NCBI GenBank assembly: GCA_006384855.1
Contig: VCJN01001601.1
Span: 111,498 to 175,497 of the forward strand
Reading direction: 5' to 3'
DNA length: 64,000 nt
Source of the DNA: Tetraselmis striata
Taxonomy: Eukaryota > Chlorophyta > Chlorodendrophyceae > Chlorodendrales > Chlorodendraceae
Part shown: in pieces, positions 22,967 to 33,313 of the stretch
Position numbering within the stretch: position 1 is the first letter of the stretch
How the letters are laid out: each line of letters opens with the position of its first letter
Notes under the pieces: model-generated
Seen by the model: the letters and a program-made list of their open reading frames with translations, nothing else
Databases searched by the model: none
What the model was told of the DNA's origin: nothing
Made by a program: the position numbers and the translations under genes

Positions 22967-25303
22967 TCAGGCCGGCAAGATGCTGCGCATACCTTTCTCG
23001 CTGGCATCCAAGTACCGCGGGTTCGTCTCTGTGTGCCGCCGGAAAGACGGGCGCACTTCTTGAATCTGCAGAAGCCTCCGCCTCTGTTCCTGAAGGAACA
23101 TATTCATCGCGCGCCCCTCCGCTGCCTCGGCATCTTGAGGGAACGGGTTCGGTTCCTCACTGCTGCACTCCTCCCCGATGTTGTCCAGCGCTTGCGGAAG
23201 CCGGCTTGCACTGGATCGCCATCGTCGCAATGTTTTCGGAGCAGTAGGCGAGGCTTGAACTGGCTGAGCATTCAGCCATGCCACAACAACACCCGGTCGA
23301 GCTCGCTTGAGCGGGTCCGAGTTTGCTGCAGACACACTGACCGACTTGGCCTCCGGCGCAAATGTGCTGTCTGCGTTGAGCTGCCGGCAGTCACCATTGA
23401 TGGTGTTTGCTTTTCGAAGCGCGGGCCGCGGTCCTCTGTCCACTTTTCCAGGCTCATCAGGTCCAGCGGGTGTTACAACCGATGTCGTTGGGCTGCATTT
23501 GGTAGGAGTCTCTTCAGTCACATATTGATCGCATCCACAACTGGAGTGCATCCAGGATTGCTGTTGCTCCCTGTCTTCACCCTCAACAAGGTCGGAGGCA
23601 TCCAATGCCTCAGGTGACAACTCTGACTCCTCATCATCCGAAAAATAAGGCAGAGGGTATGATCCACAGAGTGCATGGACACCACTGCTGCAAGTAACGC
23701 CGTCTTGACAGTGGTGTGGAGCCCCCATAACATCGCTGTCTGATAATACATGTACTATGTCCTCCATGCTGTCTGGAATTGAAGATCCAGGTTCCAGAGC
23801 AGTGGATCCACGTGTCTCGTCTACCTTTTCCGATTTCTGAGGCACAGCAGTGTTCCACATCGGTGAGGCTGGAATGTCCTGGTGCGTCTGCAGTTCCTGG
23901 CACGGTTGGGTCTCTCTAGGTGCCGGTTGCGCCACTGGGGATTGCAGATGGGACTGCGGTGGCACTGGGCCCAGCGCCCCCCCATGGGCAGGCATCTGCC
24001 GCCATATAGCGCTGCAGGGAAGTGCTGATGATGTATGTTCCTGTGGAGCTGCAGATGACATCCCAGCGGCCAGGTGCGGTGACAACGTTGCGCTCTGCAT
24101 CTGATTAGATCCATGCCATGGGCCAGGGGCAGGATAGCTGTAGGAAGGCCCAAGCTGTTGAAGCGTTGGGGCGTGGATGTTTTGCCCACCTGACTGCAGC
24201 ATTCCAGGCTGCAAGGGCATTGCTGCAGACATGGAGTGTACTCGCTGACCTGAAGCTGTGGTCTGGGTTCTGCTTGCTCCATGCGAGTACGATGGAGAGA
24301 TGCGCGGTACCGCCAACATCATGTTGCTGCCTGGGCCCTGGCTGGCGTGCTGATAATATTGCCCAGGCAGCGTGTCCGGGGCGCTTTGATGTACGCGCGC
24401 CTGCTGCAGCATTGCGTTGTACACTGGGCCGCCTGGGAGCCACATGCAGGGCGCCATCCGCTGTTCATAATGGTTCTGCACGGATTGAAACGTCTCAAAC
24501 GACGCACGCAAACCCCGAGACTGCTGCTGCTGGCGCGGGTGCTCCTGCTGCTGCTGCTGCTGCTGGAGCTGCTGCTGCTGGTGTTGGTGTAGGTGGTGGA
24601 GCTGCTGTTGTTGCTGATGTTGGTGTTGCTGCCACTGTTGATACTGCTGCTGCACCTGTTGCTGCTGCTGCTGCATAAGATGCAGGACAACCGATGCATT
24701 AGCATTGCTGAGAGCATGCTAGCAGTAACAATAAAAAAACGAATTTGAAGGCAGTTGTAAGGTCAGAAGCGCCCATACCTGGTACTGATTACTCGTCGTG
24801 GCAGCAGCATACGTGACCCCAGGTGGACCCTGCGGTGCAGAGTAGTGCGCGAAGGCACCACCATAGCCCCCCTGGGCCGAAGCACCCTGTGGCTTATGGC
24901 GGGTAATGGATGGCGGGCGCCAGCGAGTCAGTGGTGCCAGTGCTGGGACAAAGCGACACACAATAGCGTCGTGACCGAATTACGAGTGTAATTGGCACCG
25001 ACGTACTTGCCGTACGGGTATCGGGCGGTGTGGGTTTTTTTCATCTCGACTCAGCACCTCTGGTTTCGCTGTATTCGCAAGTTCGGCTACGTGTGAGCTC
25101 ACCGGACATGGGTTGGCAAACCCTGCAGTTGAAGGTGGAGGGAGCGCCCCTGTGAGCTGCGCGAGAGGCAGTACGGTTTCGGAAGGTACCGTTGCCAAGT
25201 TGCCAGGCTGCTGGCAGGCTGCGCCGTGCTCTGCGAAGTCTCGCTGTGTGATATGCGGTGGGGAGTGGACCCAAGCTGGCTCGGCGAACGCGGAGGAAGC
25301 CAT
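22967..25303 (-). CDS. Q-rich nuclear-type protein, three exons, about 718 residues, function unknown
   Basis: Exon 1 runs 25303-25007 (ATG in a CCACCATGG context, MASSAFAEPAWVHSPPH). Exon 2 is 24886-24779 and exon 3 is 24718-22967. Introns start GTACGT and GTATGG, end CACAG and GCTAG, and both are phase 0. Residues ~150-200 are a glutamine/histidine tract (CAG/CAA/CAT). The middle is rich in Q, P, S and A with acidic patches (DDEESELSPEALDASDL). The C-terminus is basic and helical (EQRRRLLQIQEVRPSFRR) and ends GMRSILPA. There is no signal peptide, no membrane segment and no DNA-binding domain that I recognise. The composition resembles transcriptional co-regulators or RNA-binding scaffolds, which is only a guess. 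The frame is uninterrupted over 1.7 kb, which supports a live gene. Confidence 0.8.
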
Positions 25304-25309
25304 GGTGGA

Positions 25310-26230
25310 GGAACTGAGTCAAGATTCAAGGTCCCGAAGGCGTGAAAGCTTGCAGAGAGTCCAGGTGGGCTGGAGGGGAAAAAGTACTTGTTACGCGGAT
25401 CGGCAGATATGAGTGCGAGTAGTGGGCGCGAAGTCTATCGGCAGCAGCGGCGGCATGCCTCGCCTGACAAGCCAGCGGTTGCCATTCCGCACAGACGGTA
25501 ACTAATCCTTACCGGCCGCCGGCAGCTTCGGCGGCCTTATACTCTTGTAAATACCCGTTTAGGGTGAACGCTGGAAGATGATGGCATCAAACAACGCATG
25601 GTAACGATTTAGTGTGGGGTTGGACGTATGAGCAGCAGCAGTGCAGATTGTCGCTATCGGAACGGCATCCGTGTGATGTGGTTGGTTATGGTAGGTTGGA
25701 ACTGCATTAGTCGCCCTACTCGGCAGGGTACCAGGCAGTACGGTCTGACGGAACAGTACCCTGTACAGGGTATCTCCATACTGGTATCTCCATACCGGTG
25801 TATGGGGATGATCAGTTTGGGCTCATCCCTGCAGTAGGCCAGCGCTCCTCGGCCACCAGGTTGCGACTAAGGCCATTACAACTCGATTTATTGTTGTTTT
25901 AGCTGTAAAAGGGCAGTACAAAATCCACCTACTGCTAAAAGTAGTACTAAAAAATCAACACATTGTTTTGATTTGTAGTGCGCATCGTCTGTGAAAGCCC
26001 TGATGCTGTAATAAATAAAAAATCAACACATCAAGCCCCCCCGGGGGCCCGGGGGGGGGGGGGGGGGGGGGGTTACCGGATATGATCTAAATACAGGTAG
26101 TTATGATCTAAACTAGTTTATGGGGTTTCCATCCTTGACCTAACCGCTTTTTAGCTACAAGTGCTGCTCAGTGGTGTGAATTACAAAAAGGGCAGTTCCC
26201 CAGTATTAGAAAATCAACACAGCAAGCCGC
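25310..26230. other. Intergenic; 22-base G run and short direct repeats
   Basis: The phrase AAAAATCAACACA occurs near 25952, 26018 and, slightly changed, 26210. A run of 22 G fills 26051-26072. 26106-26177 is a ~70-bp copy of 31799-31869 (GTTTATGGGGTTTCCATCCT), the linker just before the right A repeat of the PAT-like element. It may therefore be a solo piece of a related insertion. Confidence 0.5.
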
Positions 26231-28918
26231 CTAAAAGCGGCCCGCATCCCGCATAAGGCGGGATGGATGAGTGATGCGCACACGGTTCAGAGTCCGGGCC
26301 ACGCGAGCACGTGTGTGTGTAGGTGATCCTCGGACGTGCTGTGCAGCTTCAGCAACGGGATGGGAGACGAATCTGCGCCGTCTGATGAGGCAGCGAGCGC
26401 GCTCTCGAGCGGCCACCAAGCTCAGGACCCCGAGGAAATCTCTTGCGAGCAAGGCCTCCTGGTGAGCCCGGGTGATGCACCGAGTGCCCCGCGATGAGAG
26501 GGCACCCTGGTCCGCAGCCAGGCATGCGATACCACGCACTGTGCGGTGCACCCCCTTGCTCACCTCACCCACTGTGCCGAAGACCATGCCCGTGTACTCC
26601 GACATATCCAGGATGTCTCGAAGAGGACCCTTCTGTCCGGGCTCTGTGTTGTGCCACGCCGCGTCCCGCGCAGCCAACCCCCGTTGTATGTCGCCCAACA
26701 GGGAGCGCTCAAACCGATCCACAGCTGTGGCCCGGGGCACTGAAGTGTACTTGACCCCGTACCGCATAGTCTTGAACTCTAGCAGCGTGGACTTCAAGCT
26801 CCAGGGATCATAGCTCCCGGTCACGACGTTGAACGCCGGAAGGGAGAGCTCTGCGTCCGGCACTAGGTCCTTGAGTTCATCCCGGGGTACGGTGTTGCCG
26901 AGAGGCACTGCCTGCTGGAACAAGTCATCCACCTCCCGCCGTACCGCGATACCTAGGTCGTGAACACAGTGATCGCGGAAGGCATCTGCGATAGCGTCGT
27001 GCTGTACACGCCAGTGAGCGTCTCCAGGCGCCGGGAGGTTCATGAGCGCGTCGCCGTATAGATCAACAGTGACGGGGTTGTGCTCCGTCGAGGGCAGAAT
27101 AATCTGGCACCCAACCACCGGGGCCAAGCACGGGCTAGGCAGAAAGAAGTACCCGGCAGCGACCTCTCGCAGCTCATGCGGAGTCATGTCTGTCCGCGCG
27201 GTGGGGATGGCCACTGTCCACATGCCTGACGCCGCGTCGAGCTGGTTGAACAAGATCCGTTCCCTACATGTGGCAGGGAGAGCGCACACCTCATTTCGAA
27301 GCCGGGAGTTGTTGGCCTGGTCTAGAAATGCCGTCAGCTCCTTTTGCGAGCCCGACGCAGCCTCCACTTCCCGCTCCATCTGGCGTGCATCTGCGTCGCC
27401 GAGATGGCCAGCAGTAGCCGCTTGGAGGCGGCCCCACGCCTCGCGCATCTCCGCGGCGTAGCTGTCCGACCCATGAGCATCGTTGAGGAAGTTGTCATAC
27501 TGGCGGGCGGAAGAATTTGCGTTGAAGCTGCCTCGGCCAAGTACGGACCCGAGCTGTGGGTCGAAGAAACCAGGGGTGGGGGTGTTGGTGCCGGAGTTCC
27601 TAGTCAGGAACCTTGGGAGGATGGCGTTCATGCAGCCGATGAAGGCGGCATCACGAACGGTAGCCATGCGGCGGATGCCAGCTCCCTTCAATCGAGTGGG
27701 GAGGTGAAGCATGCTGCGCGCCCTGGCCGCTGCATCCTCGCTCAAGGTAGCCACCTCCGCTGCCATGGGGTCGGGGTCGTGCAAAAGCTCCGCCAAGAAA
27801 TCGTTGACCACCGGCGGATTGGTGTCGGTGCCGTACGTGGAGGGATCAAAAGAGACCCCTAGCACCCGTTCGACCGCCGCGAGGATGGTGGCATCCACCG
27901 CCTCCGCAAAGGCCTCCGCCTCGGACGGAAGACAATTGCGGAGCCAATACCCCGCCTTGTGTTGCATGCAATGCTTGAGCAGGGCCCATGCGTGGTGATG
28001 CAAGGCGTGGGTGTACCGACGGCTGGGCTTGGCAGACAGAAGCTTGCTCAGGCTAGCGTCCACCTCCTCTCGTAGCTCCTCCGCCTTGCCGCGCATGTAC
28101 GCCTGCACATGCTCTGGCGATCCGAGCGGCACGTTGAGGACCGCGATGCCGTGATGGCCATCTAGCTCTGGCCACTCGATGTCGGCCGGAGCCTCACGCC
28201 GCGCCGCCACCATGTCTGCGTTGTACGCCTGCATCTTGTCGAAGCGCACCTCAAGCCCCACGGACACCTTGATGGACGTGCGGAAGGCGTGAAGAGCCGG
28301 CCAAACGTGCTCCGGAAGGCCCACCAAAATTCCATCGTCGGCGTTGAAGCGCGCCGCCCCGTCATTGACCTCCAACGTGGTATCACACTGCTGCACCTCG
28401 GGGTGAATCGCGACGCAAAAGGAAGTCGTGGCCAAAGGTGCGCCCTGTTGCACGCCGTCCTCCGACCGCAGAGGGGCGGACCGGTCGTCCACGACCAGAT
28501 ACGAGTCCGTGGAGAGGGAGGCTAGGAGCGCAGGGATGACAGGGTGCAGTGGAGAGCAATCGATGTGGCGCTGGATGATGGTGCGGCGCCATGCTTCGTT
28601 GTAAGCGTTGCGAAGGTCTGTGTGGACGATGACGGCACGTGGGCCAAGCTTCTCGGCGATGAGCCGGACGCCGTGGATGAGCACAGAGTCGCCCGCGGGA
28701 ATGCCAACGCCGAGCTGAGATGGAGCGAGCACCGACACGTATGCCTCCTTCATGTTGTCAACCACTGCCCGCTCCGCTGCGCGCCGCTCCGCCTCCCCGA
28801 CTGCCACAGGCCGCACGTCCGGGGCCCTCCCCTCGCCTAGCTTCTTGACAGGTGCCACGAGCCTAGCAGAGGCGAAGAGCCGGTTGAACCACCCGGGCAG
28901 GCGGCCTTGGAGGTACAT
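26231..28918 (-). CDS. LINE-like reverse transcriptase, long open frame, 5' side cut by the PAT-like element
   Basis: ATG 28918 gives 895 codons without a stop. Near the N-terminus is APDVRPVAVGEAERR. Motif A is HTDLRNAYNE (Asp ~101), motif B is GVQQGAPLATTSF (~158) and motif C is FNADDGILVG (~194), so both catalytic Asp of motif C remain. After the thumb come IRRMATVRDAAFIGCM and a C-terminal block (FGTVGEVSKGVHRTVRGIAC) similar in layout to the decayed copy at 16.6-18.9 kb. RNA-dependent DNA synthesis at the target site is the expected role. The frame stays open for 47 more codons upstream into the terminal repeat of the adjoining element (to a GTG at 29059). That part belongs to the inserted repeat. 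The natural N-terminus with its nucleic-acid-binding domain is missing, so the ORF is probably a truncated but otherwise young copy. Confidence 0.8.
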   Translation of the reverse strand: MYLQGRLPGWFNRLFASARLVAPVKKLGEGRAPDVRPVAVGEAERRAAERAVVDNMKEAYVSVLAPSQLGVGIPAGDSVLIHGVRLIAEKLGPRAVIVHTDLRNAYNEAWRRTIIQRHIDCSPLHPVIPALLASLSTDSYLVVDDRSAPLRSEDGVQQGAPLATTSFCVAIHPEVQQCDTTLEVNDGAARFNADDGILVGLPEHVWPALHAFRTSIKVSVGLEVRFDKMQAYNADMVAARREAPADIEWPELDGHHGIAVLNVPLGSPEHVQAYMRGKAEELREEVDASLSKLLSAKPSRRYTHALHHHAWALLKHCMQHKAGYWLRNCLPSEAEAFAEAVDATILAAVERVLGVSFDPSTYGTDTNPPVVNDFLAELLHDPDPMAAEVATLSEDAAARARSMLHLPTRLKGAGIRRMATVRDAAFIGCMNAILPRFLTRNSGTNTPTPGFFDPQLGSVLGRGSFNANSSARQYDNFLNDAHGSDSYAAEMREAWGRLQAATAGHLGDADARQMEREVEAASGSQKELTAFLDQANNSRLRNEVCALPATCRERILFNQLDAASGMWTVAIPTARTDMTPHELREVAAGYFFLPSPCLAPVVGCQIILPSTEHNPVTVDLYGDALMNLPAPGDAHWRVQHDAIADAFRDHCVHDLGIAVRREVDDLFQQAVPLGNTVPRDELKDLVPDAELSLPAFNVVTGSYDPWSLKSTLLEFKTMRYGVKYTSVPRATAVDRFERSLLGDIQRGLAARDAAWHNTEPGQKGPLRDILDMSEYTGMVFGTVGEVSKGVHRTVRGIACLAADQGALSSRGTRCITRAHQEALLARDFLGVLSLVAARERARCLIRRRRFVSHPVAEAAQHVRGSPTHTRARVARTLNRVRITHPSRLMRDAGRF

Positions 28919-28944
28919 GGAGGCAACCGTACCCCTCCGCTGCT

Positions 28945-29067
28945 CAGTGGTACGGGAACTAGTAACTGTTGTTGCGCCCTTGTTGGGTGCAGCACGAGTA
29001 GACATAAAAGCAGCCAGAACATCTGAGCCTGCCATCTTCCAGTTTTCGCTGCGTTCCACGCAGCGAT
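28945..29067 (+). repeat. Left split direct repeat A1
   Basis: About 120 bp, repeated with few changes at 31858-31982. On the minus strand both copies stay open as the same short peptide (MAGS, LAA, MSTR, APNKGATT). Confidence 0.75.
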
Positions 29068-29178
29068 GTAAAAACTGTCTCGTAACCCGTTGCGAGCAAG
29101 GTCACCCCAGGTTGTTCAAGACCACACCCGGCTCGCCACCCGAGTGTGATATTCTCGTCCGTACGTCCGTGCGTTACC

Positions 29179-30058
29179 ATGTCAGATGGAGAAGAACCCG
29201 TCGCTGAGCCGACGTTGCAGTCGCTGAACGCAGATATGAGGGCCCAGTCTTCATTATTGCGAGAGCTGGCTACAGCTGTGGCACAATTGACGGCTCGTGA
29301 TCGCGTTGTTGATGGAGAAGGGGCACATGACTCCGGCTCAGGGCAGCGCTTCGCGGGACAGCCGACAGGCAGCGGGGGAGCCGCAGAGCGCCCCGACTTG
29401 CTAGAGCTAGCCCAGAGCGGCCGTGTCGGAGCAAAATCCGTGAGTGCCGAGGATGATTAGCTCGCGGTGCCAGAGCTACTGCAGAGAGCAGAGTCTGGTT
29501 ACGAGGCCGTTCGACCGGTCAGCCGAGTGCCTGGACTTTTCCCTTTGAGCACCGACCTAACGAACGAGTACCTCAAGCAGGATGACCGGCGTCTGCATGC
29601 CCAGGAGGAGTACTTGTGGATGTCGTGTTTCGGGGCCCACATGGCCGCCCTTTTCGTGGCGCTCGACGAGCTGCTACCTTACGTCCCCGCCACTAACCAG
29701 GACTTCACCCCCTACCTCGCGAGAGCTCGGAATCACGCCGAGGCCATCGACAAGGCGTTTCGTTTTCGTCTATCTAGCCTTCCTGCGGAAACTGAATGAG
29801 ATCAAGCGGGTGCACGGTGACCAAGGTGTTCTGGACGTGCTGCGAGCTCAGCATTTTCAGCCTGCTTCGGAGCATTTGGGTTCTGCGATTTTTGGGGACC
29901 TCATGACGGACTACGAGCGTCGTGTCTTCGAGGCGACCGTTGCCATCAGCGCCAAGGCGACCGCTACTTCTCGAGTAGCGGCTGCAGCTGCAGGTCGCGG
30001 GCGTGGGCGAGGACGTGGCGGCGGACGTGGACGTGGCCGCGAAGGTGAGCACGAGTGA
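29179..30058 (+). pseudogene. gag-like ORF of the PAT-like element, with a nonsense change and a frameshift
   Basis: ATG 29179 (ACCATGTCAGATGG) begins MSDGEEPVAEPTLQSLNADM. At 29458 the frame meets TAG; the sister copy at 32.7 kb has TAC-type coding there (NEDDYLVVVPELL), so this is a nonsense change. The frame then resumes (VPELLQRAESGYEAV ... TDLTNEYLKQDDRRLHAQEE) to about 29790. A small insertion there shifts it, and the end is read in another frame (RKLNEIKRVHGDQGVLDVL, then AISAKATATSRVAAAAAG). The C-terminus is a glycine-arginine tail (RGRGRGRGGGRGRGR) and ends GEHE. It likely formed the particle protein and bound RNA through this tail; no zinc knuckle is present. Confidence 0.65.
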
Positions 30059-30270
30059 CGGTGTGGGGCGCCGCTCGTCGGAGCTGAAGGAGCCTTGCGA
30101 GGCCACCTTTCGGTGACCGCCGCAAGACGCACCCTTGCAGCTCAACGGCGGGATGAGCGCCCTGTGTCAGGACCTGACCCCCCACCTTACAGACTTCATT
30201 TAGACCTTCCTCGGTGCGGCGCTTCTTACAGCTACAGCCGAGTGCGGCTCAACCATCCGCACGCCTGCAC

Positions 30271-31719
30271 ATGGCGGCTCAACCATCCGCCTTTCTTACA
30301 ACCCCATCTCTGCGTTCGTCGGTTGTTACACTACGTGTTACAACCGGTTCGCAACGACCAAGTTTCGCGCGTGTACGTTACGCACGTGACAGGCGCTATG
30401 AGCGCGAAGGGCGCGCGGGGCGGCCCTCTTACCTGAACCTAGCCCCGCGAACCCGTACTGGAGCTACTGCAAACCCGTCCAGCAACTACCGGCCAACCGC
30501 CGGGAACCTAACCGTTGCTGCCGAGCACTTTGCGAACAGTAGCCGTGCCGGTGGAACTCTGTCAGTAAAACGACGCACTTGCGTAATTGACGAGCCCGCA
30601 GCTATCGCTCCATGGGCTGCGTCACTGCGATCTCGACTGCATGACGCGTTCGGCTCAAACGAGCTAGGCCAGCGGACGCTCGACCTGCTCTCCAGCTCCC
30701 TCAGCGCTCAGACCCTCAAGAGCTACGCCGGCAGGTTGTCTCAGTTCGCTGAGTTCTGCCACGACTCCGAGAACATCAGCCCGCTGGAAGCGACTACTGC
30801 TACTGTTGTTCGGTACGTTGCCTGGATCGGGGAGCGAGGGCACATCGCAGCTAAATCGCTGCAGCCCTACCTGTCTGCCATCAACACCTTCTTCGAGCTG
30901 CACAACCTCGTCCCGATCGCCAAGGACAGCCTACACCTCACTTCAGCAAGACGTGGGTTAATGTTGCGTCAGCGCCGACTGGACGCTGCCCCTTTGCGTG
31001 TCCCTCTGCCTGCGGATGTAGCTTATCGCTTCGTCTCAAAGGCCGAGCTAATTGTGTCTGCTCCTTACCCAGAGTCCCACCTCGACTACCGAGCCCTCTT
31101 GGCCTCGGTTGTCAACTTCCTGTTCTTTGCCAGGGGCCTTACTGGCGTCTCCTGTCGAGTGCAAGATGTGCATGTCGACACCTACAACATCACCTTGCAG
31201 ATCTACCGCGAGAAGGGTCGCGCTGGCCGGCGGGGACCCGGCGACCTGCGCGTACTTCTCCTTCCAGTGTCCGAGCACCCTCGAGTGGCACGTCTCTTGC
31301 ACCACTTCATCGACAACGTCCAGTCTGTCCCCCTGGTTACTGTTGGTGTGGCTGCCTCCAACTTCTGGGCTGTCAATGTGGCTGAGCAGTCAAAACCTTG
31401 GACTGCGGCTACGATGTCAGACTGGTTGTCTACAGCAGTCAACCTAGTCAACGCTGCCCCCCCTGCTGGCACTTCCTGGACTTCACACAGTCTACGCAAG
31501 GGCGCAGCCTCTGCAGCAAACGCCAACGGAGCGCCACTGTCCCACATCCGCTACCAAGGCGGTTGGGCCACTAACTCTGATGTCGTTCTGGACTACATCG
31601 ACCCCAACGTTCTTCCTTCTCCTGGCGCGTGGTTCTTCTTTGGACACATCGCCCCCCTCCGCCACTTCCAAGTCCAACAGGACTCCGCAGCGGTGGCCTT
31701 CCCAGTGCCTCCTTCATGA
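30271..31719 (+). CDS. Tyrosine recombinase of the PAT-like element, intact
   Basis: ATG 30271 opens 482 codons (an in-frame GTG at 30214 would add 19). The N-terminal core-binding domain (SLSAQTLKSYAGRLSQFAEF) is followed by the catalytic domain. The box I Arg is in FFARGLTGVSC (~288). TSHSLRKGAASAANA has H ~406 and R ~409. GGWATNSDVV holds the W. VLDYIDPN holds the nucleophilic Tyr ~442. All four catalytic positions are present, unlike the copy at 2.2-3.4 kb. The enzyme would integrate a circular DNA intermediate by site-specific recombination, without target duplication. The B1 repeat begins just behind the stop. A reverse transcriptase would have to come from another copy. Confidence 0.87.
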   Translation: MAAQPSAFLTTPSLRSSVVTLRVTTGSQRPSFARVRYARDRRYEREGRAGRPSYLNLAPRTRTGATANPSSNYRPTAGNLTVAAEHFANSSRAGGTLSVKRRTCVIDEPAAIAPWAASLRSRLHDAFGSNELGQRTLDLLSSSLSAQTLKSYAGRLSQFAEFCHDSENISPLEATTATVVRYVAWIGERGHIAAKSLQPYLSAINTFFELHNLVPIAKDSLHLTSARRGLMLRQRRLDAAPLRVPLPADVAYRFVSKAELIVSAPYPESHLDYRALLASVVNFLFFARGLTGVSCRVQDVHVDTYNITLQIYREKGRAGRRGPGDLRVLLLPVSEHPRVARLLHHFIDNVQSVPLVTVGVAASNFWAVNVAEQSKPWTAATMSDWLSTAVNLVNAAPPAGTSWTSHSLRKGAASAANANGAPLSHIRYQGGWATNSDVVLDYIDPNVLPSPGAWFFFGHIAPLRHFQVQQDSAAVAFPVPPS

Positions 31720-31729
31720 CTTGGCGCTA

Positions 31730-32096
31730 CCCCTTCTCCGTTAATCCACCGCTCTCTACGTTCGCTCAAGACTGGCAAAACCAGACTCAACTTTGAAATG
31801 ATCTAAACTAGTTTATGGGGTTTCCATCCTTGACCTAACCGCTTTTTAGCTACAAGTGCTGCTCAGTGGTACGGGAACTAGTATCTGTTGTTGCGCCCTT
31901 GTTGGGTGCATCACGAGTAGACATACAAGCAGCCAGAATAGCTGAGCCTGCCATCTTCCAGTTTTCGCTGCGTTCCACGCAGCGCCCCCCCTGACTCCGT
32001 TTTCCCTCCACGCTTTCGCTAAACCATCCTGCCAATTTCGGCTCTTGACCGTGTAAAACAGCCTGCGCGATCAAAAGCAGACTCAACTTTGAAACC
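31730..32096 (+). repeat. Right split repeats B1-A2-B2 of the PAT-like element
   Basis: B1 31730-31797 and B2 31987-32096 share CTCCGTT, CCACCGCT/CCACGCT, TTCGCT and the end CAGACTCAACTTTGAAA. A2 (31858-31982) lies between them. A ~60-bp linker (31799-31857) before A2 also occurs alone at 26106. Confidence 0.65.
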
Positions 32097-33030
32097 GGGT
32101 TGCCTCCTTTCCTATCATTAAACTTATTTTCTGGCTACCGTCGCTGCTATGTGGTACGGGTTACTAGTTCACCCGCCGTTGCGGCGGTTGCGCTACTTCT
32201 TTCGGTGCAACATGAGTGTACATAAAAGCAGCCGTAACAGCTGATGAGCATGCCATTTGACTTCCAGTTTCGTGGAGTTACACACAACAATTAACTACTG
32301 TCGCGTAACCTGTTGCGAGCAAGGTGACACGTTGCTTCAAGACTACACCCGGCTCACCATCCGTGTGTGTAATTCTCACCCCTATGGCCGTGCGTCACTA
32401 CCAAGCCAGAGAGAGAAGAACCCATCGCCGAGCTGACGCTTGAAACGTTGCAAGCCGACGTGCATGCTCAATCCACATTATTGTTTCGGGAACTTGCATC
32501 GGCGTCGGCCCAATTGACGGCTCGTGAGCGTGTTGATGGAGGCGGAGCACATGGCTTTGGTTCCGGGCAGCGCGTCACGGAACAACCACATGCAACGGGG
32601 GAGCTGGAGTGCGCCCCAACTAGTTGCTAGAGCTAGCCCAGATGAGCGGCCGCCGTGTAGTCGGAGCAAAATCAGCGAGTAACGAGGACGACTACCTCGT
32701 GGTAGTGCCAGAGCTACTGCAACGAGCACAGCCCGATTACGAGGACGTTCGACCACGGTCCGCCGTGTACAGCATGGGTTTTTCCCTTTGCGTACTAACT
32801 TAACGAATGACTACCTCAAGCAGGTTGATAGGCGTTTACCGGCCCTTGAGGAGTACATTTGGATGGGCGGCGTGTTTTGGAGCCCACGTATCGCCCCTCT
32901 TTTCATGGCTCTCGACGAGCTGCTACATTATCACTACGCAAATCAAGACTTCACCCCCTACCTCGCACGCGCCCGGAATCACGCCGAGGCCATCGATAGG
33001 GCGTTTCGCTTTCGGCTAGCCTTCGCTTAG
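32097..33030 (+). mobile_element. Diverged relative of the PAT-like element: A repeat plus start of gag
   Basis: 32150-32400 aligns with 28950-29200 (GTGGTACGGG, ACTAGTT, ACATAAAAGCAGCC, TAACCTGTTGCGAGCAAGGT). A gag frame follows, close to the first copy, in pieces: LASASAQLTARERVDGGGAH (to about 32630), PELLQRAQPDYEDV, then LTNDYLKQVDRRLPALEEYI and YLARARNHAEAIDRAFRFRL up to TAG at 33030. Frame changes near 32630 and 32760 show decay. No recombinase follows, so the copy is truncated. Confidence 0.65.
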
Positions 33031-33039
33031 GGGTAGTAG

Positions 33040-33310
33040 ATGGCCAACATCGTACAATAACATGAGCACGCCCTTCATTACCCCGGCCCCACGGCGGTAT
33101 GCCTCGTCCCCATCCATGTTTCCGTCGCCCAAGGTAGGGTGCGCCAGGCGGCCAACTAAGAGGGGAAATGAAATTGAAGTTGAAATTGAAATGAAACTGA
33201 AATTGATTACAACTGCTAGTCTGCTGCATCCGGATATGGCCTAGACTGAGTTGTTCTTAGGACTTGCTATCTCTGACCATGATAGGGAACACTAGGTGTA
33301 ATTACAGCTC
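33040..33310. repeat. Short spacer with degenerate GAAATT/GAAGTT microsatellite
   Basis: About 33165-33207 consists of GAAATTGAAGTTGAAATTG-like hexamers. No gene is seen here. Confidence 0.5.
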
Positions 33311-33313
33311 AAG

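Larger units (their letters stand above)
28945..32096 (+). mobile_element. PAT/Ngaro-like tyrosine-recombinase element with split direct repeats
   Basis: The left repeat A1 (28945-29067) is repeated as A2 (31858-31982) in the same orientation, including CAGTGGTACGGGAACTAGTA and CATCTTCCAGTTTTCGCTGC. A B1 piece (about 31730-31797, ending GACTCAACTTTGAAA) recurs as B2 (31987-32096). The order A1 - ORFs - B1 - A2 - B2 is the arrangement known for PAT-like DIRS relatives. The ORFs are gag (broken) and tyrosine recombinase (intact). No reverse transcriptase lies between them, so the copy is internally deleted or non-autonomous. A diverged relative follows directly at 32.1 kb. Confidence 0.75.

Noticed and set aside
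24118-24678. Plus-strand ORF of 186 codons with alanine tract
   Set aside because: It is the antisense shadow of the CAG-repeat region of the Q-rich gene; the minus strand has clean splice sites and a far longer frame.
28918-29059. N-terminal 47 codons of the reverse transcriptase frame
   Set aside because: They are translated from the A1 repeat of the inserted element, which also occurs at 31.86-31.98 kb without the RT, so they are not part of the RT protein.
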